Shown here: piece after piece, positions 35,364 through 44,704 of the stretch
How positions within the stretch are numbered: position 1 is the first letter of the stretch
Layout of the letters: each line of letters starts with the position of its first letter
Origin: Polaribacter sp.
GTDB lineage: Bacteria > Bacteroidota > Bacteroidia > Flavobacteriales > Flavobacteriaceae
Assembly (NCBI RefSeq): GCF_024639685.1
Contig: NZ_JAHEHX010000021.1
Coordinates: 248,001 to 312,000, forward strand
Direction of reading: 5' to 3'
DNA length: 64,000 nucleotides
The notes under the pieces: generated by a model
What the model was told of the DNA's origin: nothing
The model's database searches: none
What the model saw: only the letters and a program-made list of their open reading frames with translations
Translations under genes and position numbers: made by a program

Positions 35364-36624
35364 GATACATATAATTGGTGCAGGTGTTAGTGGTTTAATC
35401 GCTGCTCAGATTTTAGAGAATTATGGCTATCATCCAACAATTATAGAGGCTACAGATAGAGTTGGTGGTAGAGTAAAATCTGATAGTTATAAGGGATACA
35501 CTCTAGATCATGGTTTTCAAGTTTTACTTACTTCTTACCCTGCAGCAAAAAAATATTTAGATTATAAAGCATTAGAATTACAAGAGTTTTTACCTGGAGC
35601 TACCATTTTTAAAAATGGAAATCAGCAAACCATTGGAGATCCTTTAAGAAAGTTAACATTACTATTTCCAACCTTATTATCTTCAATAGGTAATTTTTCT
35701 GATAAGCTGAAAGTATTAAAATTAAACACAATCTTAAAGAAAAAGGAAGTTTCAGCTATTTTTAAAGAGGAAGAAAAAACTACCTTACAATACTTGCAAG
35801 ATTTCGGTTTTTCAGAAACAATCATAACCGATTTTTTTAAGCCTTTTTTCTCTGGAATATTTTTAGAACCAAATTTGGATACCTCTAGCAGAATGTTTGA
35901 GTTTGTATACAAAATGTTTGGTGATGGTTTAGCTGTATTACCAAAAAAAGGGATTCAAGCAATATCAGATCAACTTAAAAGCAAATTAAACAACACTACT
36001 TTTCTATTCAACAGTGCTGTTAAAGAGGTTAAAGACAATACTATTTTATTACAAGATCATTCAGAAATAAAAAGTCACATTACAATAATTGCAACAGAGG
36101 CAAATACTTTAGTTTCTAATCTTAAAAACCAAGAAACAGAATGGAAAAGTTGTGATACTTTATATTTTGAAACAGAAAAAAGAGTTATTCAAAAACCAAT
36201 AATTGGATTAATAGCTAATAAAAGTTCTTTGGTAAACAACATATTTTATCATACCAGTGTTCATACAAATAATACAAGTGATAAAGAATTATTATCTGTT
36301 AATATCGTGAATAACCATCAATTAAATGAAGCTCAATTAATTAACAAAGTACAGCAAGAATTGAAAGAGCATTGTAAAATTGAAGGACTTCATTTCTTAA
36401 AAAGATTTCAAATAAAGAAAGCGTTACCTAACCTTACAAATTTACAATATGAAATTTCTAGTACAGAAACTAAGCTAAAATCTACCTTATTTTTAGCTGG
36501 AGATCAATTATTAAACGGTTCTTTAAATGCAGCAATGATTGCTGGAGAAAGAGCAGCTTTAGGCGTTATTCAAACCTTAGAAGATGGTTTAATTGTAGAT
36601 GAACTGACTTCTGAATATTCGTAA
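35344..36624 (+). CDS. FAD/NAD(P)-dependent amine-oxidase/desaturase-like oxidoreductase
   Basis: 426 residues. The N-terminal dinucleotide fold IHIIGAGVSGLIAAQI with Glu at the end of the second strand (TIIEATDRVGGRVKSD) is followed by GYTLDHGFQVLLTSYPAAKK, as in phytoene-desaturase and amine-oxidase families; AGDQLLNGSLNAAMIAGERA near the C-terminus is the second FAD contact. The substrate is unknown. It starts 20 bp before the end of the exonuclease gene, so rpe, the nuclease and this gene look like one transcript. It ends at a perfect hairpin. Confidence 0.85.
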   Translation: MEKSAYKIHIIGAGVSGLIAAQILENYGYHPTIIEATDRVGGRVKSDSYKGYTLDHGFQVLLTSYPAAKKYLDYKALELQEFLPGATIFKNGNQQTIGDPLRKLTLLFPTLLSSIGNFSDKLKVLKLNTILKKKEVSAIFKEEEKTTLQYLQDFGFSETIITDFFKPFFSGIFLEPNLDTSSRMFEFVYKMFGDGLAVLPKKGIQAISDQLKSKLNNTTFLFNSAVKEVKDNTILLQDHSEIKSHITIIATEANTLVSNLKNQETEWKSCDTLYFETEKRVIQKPIIGLIANKSSLVNNIFYHTSVHTNNTSDKELLSVNIVNNHQLNEAQLINKVQQELKEHCKIEGLHFLKRFQIKKALPNLTNLQYEISSTETKLKSTLFLAGDQLLNGSLNAAMIAGERAALGVIQTLEDGLIVDELTSEYS

Positions 36625-36658
36625 AAAACTCAAAGTAAAATTTACTTTGAGTTTTTTT
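36625..36658 (+). terminator. Terminator after the FAD oxidoreductase
   Basis: 14-bp perfect stem (36625-36638 with 36642-36655) with a 3-nt loop and a T run. Confidence 0.85.
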
Positions 36659-36675
36659 GTGACTCCAGCAGGATT
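36657..36675. repeat. 19-bp direct repeat of the tRNA-Arg 3' end
   Basis: TTGTGACTCCAGCAGGATT here is identical to 36773-36791, which covers the last 16 bases of the tRNA-Arg gene plus 3 bp downstream. The two copies are 116 bp centre to centre. It is a partial tRNA duplicate, like the scars left by integration at tRNA 3' ends or by tRNA-array contraction. Confidence 0.7.
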
Positions 36676-36711
36676 ATCAAAGATGATCCTAACAAAACTC
36701 CGTTTTGAAAA

Positions 36712-36768
36712 AAGAGTTAGAAACTTTAATACATTAAACAAGTTTAACTTTTATATTTTCTAACTCTT
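36712..36768 (-). terminator. Probable terminator of tRNA-Arg(TCG)
   Basis: 12-bp perfect inverted repeat (36712-36723 with 36757-36768) with a 33-nt loop, just downstream of the tRNA on the minus strand, followed by T residues on that strand. Confidence 0.55.
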
Positions 36769-36775
36769 CTTATTG

Positions 36776-36849
36776 TGACTCCAGCAGGATTCAAACCTGC
36801 AACCCTCAGAGCCGAAATCTGATATTCTATTCAGTTGAACTATGGAGCC
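36776..36849 (-). tRNA. tRNA-Arg (anticodon TCG)
   Basis: 74 nt on the minus strand. Acceptor GGCTCCA pairs with TGGAGTC (one G-T pair); D arm GTTC/GAAT; anticodon stem TCAGA/TCTGA with loop TTTCGGC, giving anticodon TCG; T arm GCAGG-TTTGAAT-CCTGC; discriminator A. CCA is not encoded. It reads CGA and CGG-type Arg codons. Confidence 0.93.
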
Positions 36850-36886
36850 TTTTGTAATTATTTATAAGTTGGCAATTAAGATACTA

Positions 36887-37336
36887 TTATCCTAAATTTT
36901 TCTTGACTAATATCGAAATAGTTTTTCCATCTGCTTGTCCAGAAAGTTTTTTAGAAACAACACCCATTACTTTACCCATATCTTTCATTCCTGCTGCATT
37001 TAATTCTGTTATGGTTGTCAATACAACTTTTTCAATTTCCTCTTCAGATAGTGCCTCTGGTAAAAACTGCTCTAAGACTGCAATCTCTGCCAATTCAGGT
37101 GCTGCTAAATCTTCTCTTCCTTGCTTTAAGAAAATAGCTGCACTATCTTTTCGCTGTTTTACTTGCTTCTGAATAATTTTTAATTCTTGTTCTTCTGAAA
37201 TTTCTTCTTGAGCTCCAGACTCAGTTTTAGCTAATAAAAAAGCAGATTTCACAGCTCTTAAAGCTTGTAAGGCAACAGTATCTTTTGCTTTCATTGCCTC
37301 TTTCATTTTGGTCATTACCTGTTTTTGTAAACTCAT
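36887..37336 (-). CDS. GatB/YqeY domain protein
   Basis: 149 residues, typical length. MSLQKQVMTKMKEAMKAKDT, LQALRAVKSAFLLAKTESGA and LEQFLPEALSEEEIEKVV match the YqeY family, whose C-terminal domain is shared with the tRNA-dependent amidotransferase GatB. Members bind tRNA-like surfaces; the cellular role is not established. Its start overlaps the end of the retropepsin-like gene by 4 bp (ATGA type), so the pair is coupled. Confidence 0.9.
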   Translation of the reverse strand: MSLQKQVMTKMKEAMKAKDTVALQALRAVKSAFLLAKTESGAQEEISEEQELKIIQKQVKQRKDSAAIFLKQGREDLAAPELAEIAVLEQFLPEALSEEEIEKVVLTTITELNAAGMKDMGKVMGVVSKKLSGQADGKTISILVKKNLG

Positions 37337-37797
37337 CTTAATTGTTTTTTATTTCTCTTCTTTTTTAAATATAGTACTTTACTCTTATAATCAATAAAAG
37401 CTTTTCCTTTTTCTAGAACATCTGCTCCAATAATTCCATGTACTTTATCTGCATTATGTTCTTGTAACGCTGAATTTACATGTGCTAGATTGAATAATAC
37501 CAAATGAAATTTATTGGTATGCCAGTTCCCAATAGTAAGGCTATTCTTTTTAGATAACTTTGTTTCCATACCTGTTGCTCCTGCTCCAGAAGCTTTTGTT
37601 TTACAATCCTCTGCAGTAAGCTTAAAAAAAGATATTAAATCTAAACCTACACAAGAATTAGAAGCTCCTGTATCTAAAATGAACTTTCCTGGAACTCCAT
37701 TAATATTTGCCTTTAACTCTAAATGATTTGTAGCAATTTTATGAAGTTTAACTTTTACATAATTTTTATGTAATAAAATAGCATCAATACTTTTCAT
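37333..37797 (-). CDS. Retropepsin-like aspartic protease domain protein
   Basis: 154 residues. One aspartic-protease domain with FILDTGASNSCVGLDLI (catalytic D near residue 42) and the later hydrophobic GIIGADVLEKGKAFIDY motif that forms the other part of a retropepsin half. As with viral proteases it would need to dimerise. No signal peptide or membrane anchor, so it is probably cytoplasmic. First gene of a two-gene unit with yqeY. The substrate is unknown. Confidence 0.88.
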   Translation of the reverse strand: MKSIDAILLHKNYVKVKLHKIATNHLELKANINGVPGKFILDTGASNSCVGLDLISFFKLTAEDCKTKASGAGATGMETKLSKKNSLTIGNWHTNKFHLVLFNLAHVNSALQEHNADKVHGIIGADVLEKGKAFIDYKSKVLYLKKKRNKKQLR

Positions 37798-37937
37798 AAG
37801 GCATATTCATAAACCAAAAATACAATTTATAAAGTATAGAAAAAATTACAAGAAGTTATTTTAGATAGATTATTTAACAATAGGGATTTGAAATTATTTT
37901 GAAAATTCTATATCTTTAGATAGTAAAACTATTTCTT

Positions 37938-38414
37938 ATGAAGACTCCGAAAAGATTAGAAAAAGCCTTAGTTAAATTATACAATGCTTACCATAATAAT
38001 ACTTTAAATCCAGAAGATTGTGCAGCATGTGCAGTAGGCAACATACTAGATAATCATGATAGTTGGAAACACTTATCTAATGATCACGGATCTTTAGAAC
38101 TAAGTTATGTTGGTAGAGTTCATCAGAACTTAGGCAGAAAATTTAATGGTTACACACCCATAGAAATTTTGAAAATAGAGAAAGTGTTTTTAGAAGCTTG
38201 TGGTTTTAAAACGCCTTTATGTCATTATAATATAAAGCCAGATAACCCTACAGCTAATGATATACTTTTTAATGGACTTTCTGCAGTTGTAAATCTCTTA
38301 TGCGAATTAGATAATATAGAAAATATAATGAACCTTTCTAAATTATTTAAGCAAGAAAATGGAGAACCTGTATACCATCTAGAAACATTTTTAAGAGAAA
38401 AGGCAATAGCTTAA
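37938..38414 (+). CDS. Conserved flavobacterial protein of unknown function next to nqrF
   Basis: 158 residues, soluble, with no signal peptide. It has DCAACAVGN near residue 32 (two Cys two residues apart) and two further Cys (ACGFKTPLCHY). From memory, homologues beside nqr clusters are sometimes labelled as NQR subunit F; nothing here supports that, as the ferredoxin Cys pattern and flavin and NADH motifs are all missing. It is convergent with nqrF and separated by an 18-bp-stem terminator. Confidence 0.7.
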   Translation: MKTPKRLEKALVKLYNAYHNNTLNPEDCAACAVGNILDNHDSWKHLSNDHGSLELSYVGRVHQNLGRKFNGYTPIEILKIEKVFLEACGFKTPLCHYNIKPDNPTANDILFNGLSAVVNLLCELDNIENIMNLSKLFKQENGEPVYHLETFLREKAIA

Positions 38415-38427
38415 TAAATAATTATAA

Positions 38428-38470
38428 GAAACAAAAAAACCAACGTTATTATCGTTGGTTTTTTTGTTTC
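38428..38470. terminator. Strong bidirectional terminator between the 158-aa protein and nqrF
   Basis: Perfect 18-bp stem (38428-38445 with 38453-38470), 7-nt loop, with an A run in one arm and a T run in the other, serving both converging genes. Confidence 0.9.
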
Positions 38471-38485
38471 TATAATTTTGAATGA

Positions 38486-39793
38486 CTATCCTCCAAAGTC
38501 ATCAAATCTGATGTGTTCATCTGGAATACCAAAGTCTTCACCCATTTTCTGAACAGCTTTGTTCATTAACGGTGGTCCACAGAAATATAATTCTATATCT
38601 TCTGGAGACTCATGATGGCTTAAGTAATTATCAATTACACAATTGTGTATAAAACCAACAAACCCATCACCTTCGGCATCTATATTCTCTTTTACTTTCC
38701 AATTATCCTCTTCCATTGGTTCAGATAAAGCTAAGTAAAATTTAAAGTTTGGAAAATCTCTTTCTAATTCTTTAAAATGATCTAGATAGAATAATTCTCT
38801 CTTAGAACGACCTCCATACCAATACGTAACTTTTCTACCCGTTTTTAGGGTTTTGAATAGGTGATATAAATGAGAACGCATTGGAGCCATTCCTGCACCT
38901 CCACCAACATATAACATTTCTGAATCAGATTCATTGATAAAAAATTCTCCATAAGGACCAGAAATCACACACTTATCACCTTTCTTTAAGTTAAAGATAT
39001 ACGATGAAGCAACACCTGGATTAACATCCATCCAATCGCCTTTTGCTCTGTCAAAAGGAGGAGTTGCTATACGTACGTTTAACATAATTTCTCTACCCTC
39101 TGCAGGGTAAGAAGCCATTGAATAAGCTCTTTCTACAGTATCCGTATTTTTCATTACTAAAGGCCAAAGCTTAAACTTATCCCATTCAGCCTGAAACTTG
39201 TCTGGAGTATCGTGCTCCTCTGGGTGCGCAGTAATATCCATATCAGAAAACTTAACTTCACATGGAGGTATTTCGATTTGAATATAACCACCTGCCTTAT
39301 ACCCCATATCTTCAGGAATTTCTACTACAAATTCCTTAATAAATGAAGCTACGTTATAGTTTCTTACAACAACAGCATCCCACTTTTTAATTCCAAATAC
39401 TTCTTCTGGAATCGTAATGTTCATGTCTTGTTTCACTTTAACTTGACAAGCTAAACGAATACCAGACTTTAATTCTTTCTTTGTGAAATGTGGTACTTCA
39501 GTTGGTAAAGCTTCTCCTCCACCCTCTAAAACGTGACACTCACATTGTACACAAGAACCTCCACCACCACAAGCTGATGGTAAAAATATTTTTTCATTAC
39601 CTAAAGTTGTAAGTAGTGTACTACCTGAACCAACTTCAATTTTCTTTTCTCCATTAATGGTAATAGTTACTGGACCAGAAGGCGATAACTTCTGCTTCAC
39701 AAACAACAATAAAGCAACTAATATTAAAGTAATTAGTAAAAAAGCTGCTACTGTTGCAATAACTGTACCTGTTGTACCTGCTGCTAATATCAT
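38486..39793 (-). CDS. nqrF: Na+-translocating NADH:quinone reductase subunit F
   Basis: 435 residues. One N-terminal membrane helix, then a plant-type 2Fe-2S domain with Cys 75, 81 and 84 (PSACGGGGSCVQCECHV) and a fourth in RLACQVKV. The ferredoxin-reductase part has the FAD motif RAYSMASYP and NADH motifs MLYVGGGAGMAPMRSHL and ELYFCGPPLMNKAV. NqrF takes electrons from NADH into the complex. It is the last gene of nqrABCDEF, only 1 bp from nqrE. Confidence 0.97.
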   Translation of the reverse strand: MILAAGTTGTVIATVAAFLLITLILVALLLFVKQKLSPSGPVTITINGEKKIEVGSGSTLLTTLGNEKIFLPSACGGGGSCVQCECHVLEGGGEALPTEVPHFTKKELKSGIRLACQVKVKQDMNITIPEEVFGIKKWDAVVVRNYNVASFIKEFVVEIPEDMGYKAGGYIQIEIPPCEVKFSDMDITAHPEEHDTPDKFQAEWDKFKLWPLVMKNTDTVERAYSMASYPAEGREIMLNVRIATPPFDRAKGDWMDVNPGVASSYIFNLKKGDKCVISGPYGEFFINESDSEMLYVGGGAGMAPMRSHLYHLFKTLKTGRKVTYWYGGRSKRELFYLDHFKELERDFPNFKFYLALSEPMEEDNWKVKENIDAEGDGFVGFIHNCVIDNYLSHHESPEDIELYFCGPPLMNKAVQKMGEDFGIPDEHIRFDDFGG

Positions 39794-39794
39794 T

Positions 39795-40529
39795 CTAATT
39801 GTTATTTAAGTTTGTGTTTTCTGCTACTATTTTAGCATCCTCTTCTTTATTCAATTCTTTTTGAACCTCTACTTTAGCTTCCTCTGTTTTTGGCTCTTCT
39901 TTCTTTTCATCACCTCCAGTTAACATACCTCCAAAGCTCATAAAACCAATGGCCATTAAACCAGTAATAATAAAAGTAATTCCCAAACCTCTTAAAGCTG
40001 GTGGAACACTCGAATATCTAATTTTTTCACGAATTGCAGCAATAGCTAAAATGGCTAAAAACCATCCAATTCCTGAACCAACTCCATATGTTAATGCTAA
40101 TCCTAAAGATGGTATTTCTCTAGATTGCATAAATAAACTTCCTCCAAGAATTGCACAGTTTACAGCAATTAAAGGTAAAAATATACCCAAAGAATTATAT
40201 AGTGATGGAGAAAATTTCTCGACAATAATTTCTACCAACTGTACCATTGTTGCAATAGTTGCAATAAACATGATAAATGACAAAAAACTTAAATCGTATT
40301 GAGCATAGTCTTCACCCAACCAAGAAAGTGCTCCTTCTTGTAAAATATATTGATCTAACAACCAGTTTAAAGGAACAGTAACTGCCAGTACAAAAATAAC
40401 AGCAGCACCTAAACCTACAGCAGTAGATACTTTTTTAGATACGGCTAGGTAAGAACACATCCCTAAGAATGTTGCAAAAACCATGTTATCTATAAAAATC
40501 GATTTGAAAAATAATTCTATATGTTCCAT
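39795..40529 (-). CDS. nqrE: Na+-translocating NADH:quinone reductase subunit E
   Basis: 244 residues with six membrane helices. [20 protein letters not shown] and the symmetrical Cys-containing helix [19 protein letters not shown] with [16 protein letters not shown] are NqrE hallmarks; the two Cys take part in the membrane iron centre shared with NqrD. Residues after about 205 form a charged Glu/Lys tail ([20 protein letters not shown]) that E. coli-type and Vibrio homologues lack. Confidence 0.96.
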   Translation of the reverse strand: MEHIELFFKSIFIDNMVFATFLGMCSYLAVSKKVSTAVGLGAAVIFVLAVTVPLNWLLDQYILQEGALSWLGEDYAQYDLSFLSFIMFIATIATMVQLVEIIVEKFSPSLYNSLGIFLPLIAVNCAILGGSLFMQSREIPSLGLALTYGVGSGIGWFLAILAIAAIREKIRYSSVPPALRGLGITFIITGLMAIGFMSFGGMLTGGDEKKEEPKTEEAKVEVQKELNKEEDAKIVAENTNLNNN

Positions 40530-40574
40530 ATTTTTATTTTTAATTCTGAAACTAGCTCAGAAAATGCTTAATGT

Positions 40575-41222
40575 CTAATTTTCTTCGATTAATGATGTAT
40601 TCTTAGTTCTTTGAATCCAAATAATGATTCCAACAACTATTAAGGCCATTGGTGATAATAACATAAATCCATTATTTTCATAACCAATTGCGTATAAACC
40701 TGTTTTTTCTATTGGATCTCCTAACACTTTAAAACCTAATAAAGTTCCAGAACCTAATAACTCTCTAAAGAAACCTACAGCAATCAAAATTACTGCATAA
40801 CCTACAGCATTCCCAATACCGTCTAAGAAAGACCTCCAAGGACCATTACCTAAAGCAAATGCCTCAAAACGACCCATAATTATACAATTTGTAATAATTA
40901 AACCAACAAATACTGATAGTGTTTTACTCAGTTCGTAAGCAAAAGCTTTAAGAACCAAATCAACAATAATTACCAATGTTGCAACTACGATTAACTGTAC
41001 AATAATTCTAATTTTTGATGGAATAATGTTTCTCATCAATGAAATCACAACATTCCCTAATCCTAAAACAAATAATACTGAAACAGACATTACAATAGAA
41101 GCTTTAAGCTCAGCTGTAATTGCTAATGCAGAACAAATTCCTAATACTTGTATAGTAATTGGATTGTTATCTAAGAAAGGATCTTTTATTAAGGCTGCGT
41201 CTTTTTTTGATATAAGTGCCAT
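40575..41222 (-). CDS. nqrD: Na+-translocating NADH:quinone reductase subunit D
   Basis: 215 residues with six membrane helices. It contains PITIQVLGICSALAITAELK and FVGLIITNCIIMGRFEAFAL, where the two Cys sit as in NqrE, to which it is homologous. Part of the Na+-channel core of the complex. It lies 3 bp after nqrC and 45 bp before nqrE. Confidence 0.96.
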   Translation of the reverse strand: MALISKKDAALIKDPFLDNNPITIQVLGICSALAITAELKASIVMSVSVLFVLGLGNVVISLMRNIIPSKIRIIVQLIVVATLVIIVDLVLKAFAYELSKTLSVFVGLIITNCIIMGRFEAFALGNGPWRSFLDGIGNAVGYAVILIAVGFFRELLGSGTLLGFKVLGDPIEKTGLYAIGYENNGFMLLSPMALIVVGIIIWIQRTKNTSLIEEN

Positions 41223-41225
41223 AAA

Positions 41226-41972
41226 TTATGGTTTTAATGATTTAAAATAAGGTACGTATAATGATAAGTCTGACTTAATCATTGCAGAAACACCGTCTCC
41301 TGTAATGGTTGCACCAGCAATTGCATCTACCTCGTAATCTGTTTTATCGTCGTTTTTTGGATCGTTATTACCTTTTGCAACAGTTATTCCCTTAAAATCT
41401 CCTGATTCAGTTAATAAATGCTCTCCATTAAAATCATCCATAAAGTAACGTTGCTTTATGTTAGCTCCTAAACCTGGAGTTTCTCCTTTATGATCAAAAT
41501 ATGCTCCTTGTACAACCATATTCTCATCCATAGAAACATAACCCCAAATAGCGTCCCATAAACCTTTACCATAAATAGGTGCTACATAAAATGTTTTACC
41601 ATCTTTTTCACCAACAAACAAAGGCAACTTTCTTGTTTTGCCATTTTTAGCATTGGCTTGCTGCTTTTTTATATCAATTAAATAAGCATCTTCACTTTCA
41701 GTAATTTGATCTCCTTCAATTACCAATTGCTTTTTAATGTATTTTTTGAATTCTTCTCCTGCTACAGAAGTAGAAACAAAAGTTGCACTAGATTCATCAT
41801 TCTCGTTTACACCCATGGCATAAAGAATGTTCTGTTGCTTTTCTATTCTTTGATTTTCTTTAATATTTGGCTTTAAAGACGAAGCCATAAAAGCCAATAA
41901 AGAACCAACGACTAACACCATAACAACGGCGAAAATCATTGTATATCCATTACTATCTGTTTTCTTACTCAT
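41226..41972 (-). CDS. nqrC: Na+-translocating NADH:quinone reductase subunit C
   Basis: 248 residues. One N-terminal membrane helix (YTMIFAVVMVLVVGSLLAF) and a periplasmic flavin domain. The FMN attachment motif is AGATITGDGV near residue 222; FMN is linked to a Thr through phosphate, added by ApbE. GETPGLGANIKQRYFM is also characteristic. Two bp before the nqrB end on the upstream side and 3 bp before nqrD. Confidence 0.96.
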   Translation of the reverse strand: MSKKTDSNGYTMIFAVVMVLVVGSLLAFMASSLKPNIKENQRIEKQQNILYAMGVNENDESSATFVSTSVAGEEFKKYIKKQLVIEGDQITESEDAYLIDIKKQQANAKNGKTRKLPLFVGEKDGKTFYVAPIYGKGLWDAIWGYVSMDENMVVQGAYFDHKGETPGLGANIKQRYFMDDFNGEHLLTESGDFKGITVAKGNNDPKNDDKTDYEVDAIAGATITGDGVSAMIKSDLSLYVPYFKSLKP

Positions 41973-41974
41973 AA

Positions 41975-43174
41975 CTAGGCAGTTTTAACGGTAACACGTT
42001 TTAATCTCTTTTTTACGTTTCCTTGTACAACGTAATGATCTATTGTTGGTGCAAATACATTCATTAATAGAATGGCTAAGAAAACTCCTTCTGGATATGC
42101 AGGGTTAAATACACGTATCATAATAGATATAAACCCAATTAAGAATCCATAAATCCATTTTCCCTTATTGGTTTGCGAACCTGTTACAGGATCTGTAGCC
42201 ATGTAAACAGCTCCAAATGCCAAACCACCAATCATTAAATGCTCCCACCAATTTGTGCTCATTAAGCCATAAAATTTGCTAGAATCTGTAATAATATCAG
42301 CATTTACAATTCCATTAAAAATTAAGCCCATTACAGAAGCACCTATAAAAGTGGATACAATAATTCTCCAACTTCCAATCTTAGTAAAGATTAGAAAAGC
42401 TGCACCTAATAATATTAAAAATGTAGAAGTCTCACCGACTGAACCTGGAATAAAACCAAAGAACTTATCCCAATTTGAATAAATTACTTCTTGATTTTGT
42501 GCGTAACTACCCAAAATAGTTTCTCCAGAAATAGCATCTGCTGTGCCTGTTCTGTTTACAGCATCGTAAACCCAGACTTTATCTCCAGACATCCAAGTTG
42601 GATATGCAAAGAATAAGAATGCTCTAATTGTTAATGCAGGGTTTAATATATTCATACCTGTACCTCCAAAAACTTCTTTACCAATGACTACACCAAATAC
42701 AACTGCAACAGCTAACATCCAAAGTGGAGTATCAATTGGTACAATTAATGGCACTAACATACCTGTAACTAAGTACCCTTCCTCTACTTCATGTCCTTTA
42801 ATAACTGCAAAAATAAATTCTACAATTAAACCAACTCCATAAGAAACAATTACTAATGGTAATACTTTAATAATACCAATCCATAAATTATCCCAAGTAA
42901 AAAAGTTAGCTATTACGTTATCTCTTAAAGAACCGTCTATAGCTGCATAATGCTGGTAACCTGCGTTAAACATTCCAAATAACAAACATGGAATTAAAGC
43001 CATAATTACAATATTCATTGTACGCTTTAAATCATCTGCTGCTTTAATATGAGTTCCTCCATGAGTAACCTCATTTGGTAAATATAAAAACGTATGGATT
43101 GCATTAAATGCGGGCGCCATTTTGGTTCCTCTATACTTTTCTTTTAAATTATGTAAATTTTCTTTTAAGCTCAT
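41975..43174 (-). CDS. nqrB: Na+-translocating NADH:quinone reductase subunit B
   Basis: 399 residues with about ten membrane helices. KMAPAFNAIHTFLYLPNEVT opens the family; GSVGETSTFLILLGA near residue 240 carries the Thr that binds FMN covalently, and GAVYMATDPVTGSQTNKGKW closes the domain. It is related to RnfD and holds the Na+ path and riboflavin and FMN sites. Adjacent to nqrA (4 bp) and nqrC (2 bp). Confidence 0.97.
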   Translation of the reverse strand: MSLKENLHNLKEKYRGTKMAPAFNAIHTFLYLPNEVTHGGTHIKAADDLKRTMNIVIMALIPCLLFGMFNAGYQHYAAIDGSLRDNVIANFFTWDNLWIGIIKVLPLVIVSYGVGLIVEFIFAVIKGHEVEEGYLVTGMLVPLIVPIDTPLWMLAVAVVFGVVIGKEVFGGTGMNILNPALTIRAFLFFAYPTWMSGDKVWVYDAVNRTGTADAISGETILGSYAQNQEVIYSNWDKFFGFIPGSVGETSTFLILLGAAFLIFTKIGSWRIIVSTFIGASVMGLIFNGIVNADIITDSSKFYGLMSTNWWEHLMIGGLAFGAVYMATDPVTGSQTNKGKWIYGFLIGFISIMIRVFNPAYPEGVFLAILLMNVFAPTIDHYVVQGNVKKRLKRVTVKTA

Positions 43175-43178
43175 AATC

Positions 43179-44522
43179 TTATCCTAATTCTTGTCTCATT
43201 AAATCTAACCCTTCACGAATTATTTTTTGATGTGGCTGTTTAGACACACAAATAAATTCTGTTAAAGCAAAGTCTTCTGGCGCTACTTCGTAACCCCCTA
43301 AAGCTTCCATTTCATCTAGATCTTGGATCATAAATGCTTTTAACAATTGCATTGGATAAATATCTAGAGGAAATACATTTTCGTAAGAACCTGTAACAAC
43401 AAATGCCCTATGTTCTCCGTTTGTATTCGTATTTAAATCGTACTTTTTATTTGGCGTTAACCAAGAAAAAGTTAAAGCTCTTGATGGAGAAATTTTATCG
43501 AATACTGGTTTATTCCAACCAAAAAATTCATAATCATCTCCTTCTGGTATTGCCGTAATTTGATTATCATAATAACCTAAGAACCCATCAATTTCTAATT
43601 GCTTTCCAGAAAGCACATTTCCGCTAATAACTCTTGTATTATCATTATTTAAATTATTAGCAGTTACATCTGAAATAGATGCACCAGCAATTGCTGTAAT
43701 ATATTGAGGTTTCTCGAACTGAGAACCTGTTAACGCAATAGTTCTTTGTAAATTCAATTTACCAGTTAATAACAACTCTCCAATAACAACTAAGTCTTGT
43801 GGAGTTACCACCCATACAACTTCACCTTTATTAATAGGGTCTATCGCTGCAATTTGAGTTCCTACATTTCCTGACGGATGAGGACCAGAAACCTTGTGAA
43901 TCTCTAAACCAGATAAGTTTTCAAACATAGAGTTAGCACCTACAGAAACATGTACCTTTCCTTCTGTTAATTTAGAAATTGCAGTAATTGCAGTCTGTAA
44001 CTCTGCGTCTTTACCTGCTAATGTATATTCTAAATCTGCAGCTAAAGGCGCTGTTGCGTATGCTGAAATAAAAATTGCTTTTGGAGCTTGGTCAGGATTT
44101 GCAACAACATCGTAAGGACGTTGTTTAATAAAAGGCCAGCAACCTGAAGAAAATAAATGATTCTTTACTTCTTCTGCAGACATTTTACTAGCATCCTTTA
44201 TGCCGAAATCTTTATGGATTTGTGTTGTATCAGCCGCTATCTTTACAGCCATTACTCTTCTTCTTGCCCCACGAATTACATCAGTTACTTTACCAGAAAC
44301 AGGACTAGAAAATAAAATGCGTTCGTCACTTTTTTCATAAAAAAGTGTATCTCCTGCTTTTACCTCTGCACCCTCTTTGGCAACAAGTTTTGGTGTAATT
44401 CCATGGAAATCTTCTGGTTGCACTGAGTAAACACTACTTAAAGAACTATTTGTAGTGGTTTTTTCTGCAACACCAATAAGCTTAATATCTAAGCCTTTTT
44501 TAATACGAATGTCTTTTGACAT
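43179..44522 (-). CDS. nqrA: Na+-translocating NADH:quinone reductase subunit A
   Basis: 447 residues. It begins MSKDIRIKKGLDIKLIGVAE and has FHGITPKLVAKEGAEVKAGD, SPVSGKVTDVIRGARRRV and VSGPHPSGNVGTQIAAIDPI, the cytoplasmic, RnfC-related, quinone-contacting subunit. First gene of the six-gene nqr operon. A TAAATTTG -7 box lies 38 bp upstream. Confidence 0.97.
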   Translation of the reverse strand: MSKDIRIKKGLDIKLIGVAEKTTTNSSLSSVYSVQPEDFHGITPKLVAKEGAEVKAGDTLFYEKSDERILFSSPVSGKVTDVIRGARRRVMAVKIAADTTQIHKDFGIKDASKMSAEEVKNHLFSSGCWPFIKQRPYDVVANPDQAPKAIFISAYATAPLAADLEYTLAGKDAELQTAITAISKLTEGKVHVSVGANSMFENLSGLEIHKVSGPHPSGNVGTQIAAIDPINKGEVVWVVTPQDLVVIGELLLTGKLNLQRTIALTGSQFEKPQYITAIAGASISDVTANNLNNDNTRVISGNVLSGKQLEIDGFLGYYDNQITAIPEGDDYEFFGWNKPVFDKISPSRALTFSWLTPNKKYDLNTNTNGEHRAFVVTGSYENVFPLDIYPMQLLKAFMIQDLDEMEALGGYEVAPEDFALTEFICVSKQPHQKIIREGLDLMRQELG

Positions 44523-44559
44523 AGTAAATCTGGAATTTTAGTTAACTAAAAAAATCATG

Positions 44560-44567
44560 CAAATTTA
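44560..44567 (-). promoter_or_regulatory. -7 box (TAAATTTG) of the nqr operon
   Basis: Minus-strand TAnnTTTG match 38 bp upstream of the nqrA ATG. No clear -33 TTG at the usual distance. Confidence 0.55.
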
Positions 44568-44666
44568 CGGCTTTTACGAATTATTTTAAACATAAAAAAC
44601 AGGTTAAATTACTTATTTATATTTATTCTAAATAATTTTATTGTAATGTTTTTTTTAACTAACACT

Positions 44667-44699
44667 TTGAGTACTTTTAGGAATGTTTTAATATTTTTG
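44667..44699 (+). promoter_or_regulatory. Promoter of the T9SS plug gene (TTG-N22-TATTTTTG)
   Basis: -33 TTG at 44667-44669 and -7 TATTTTTG at 44692-44699, spacer 22 bp. The -7 box ends only 5 bp before the ATG at 44705, so the transcript should start at or next to the start codon. Confidence 0.6.
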
Positions 44700-44704
44700 T
44701 AACT

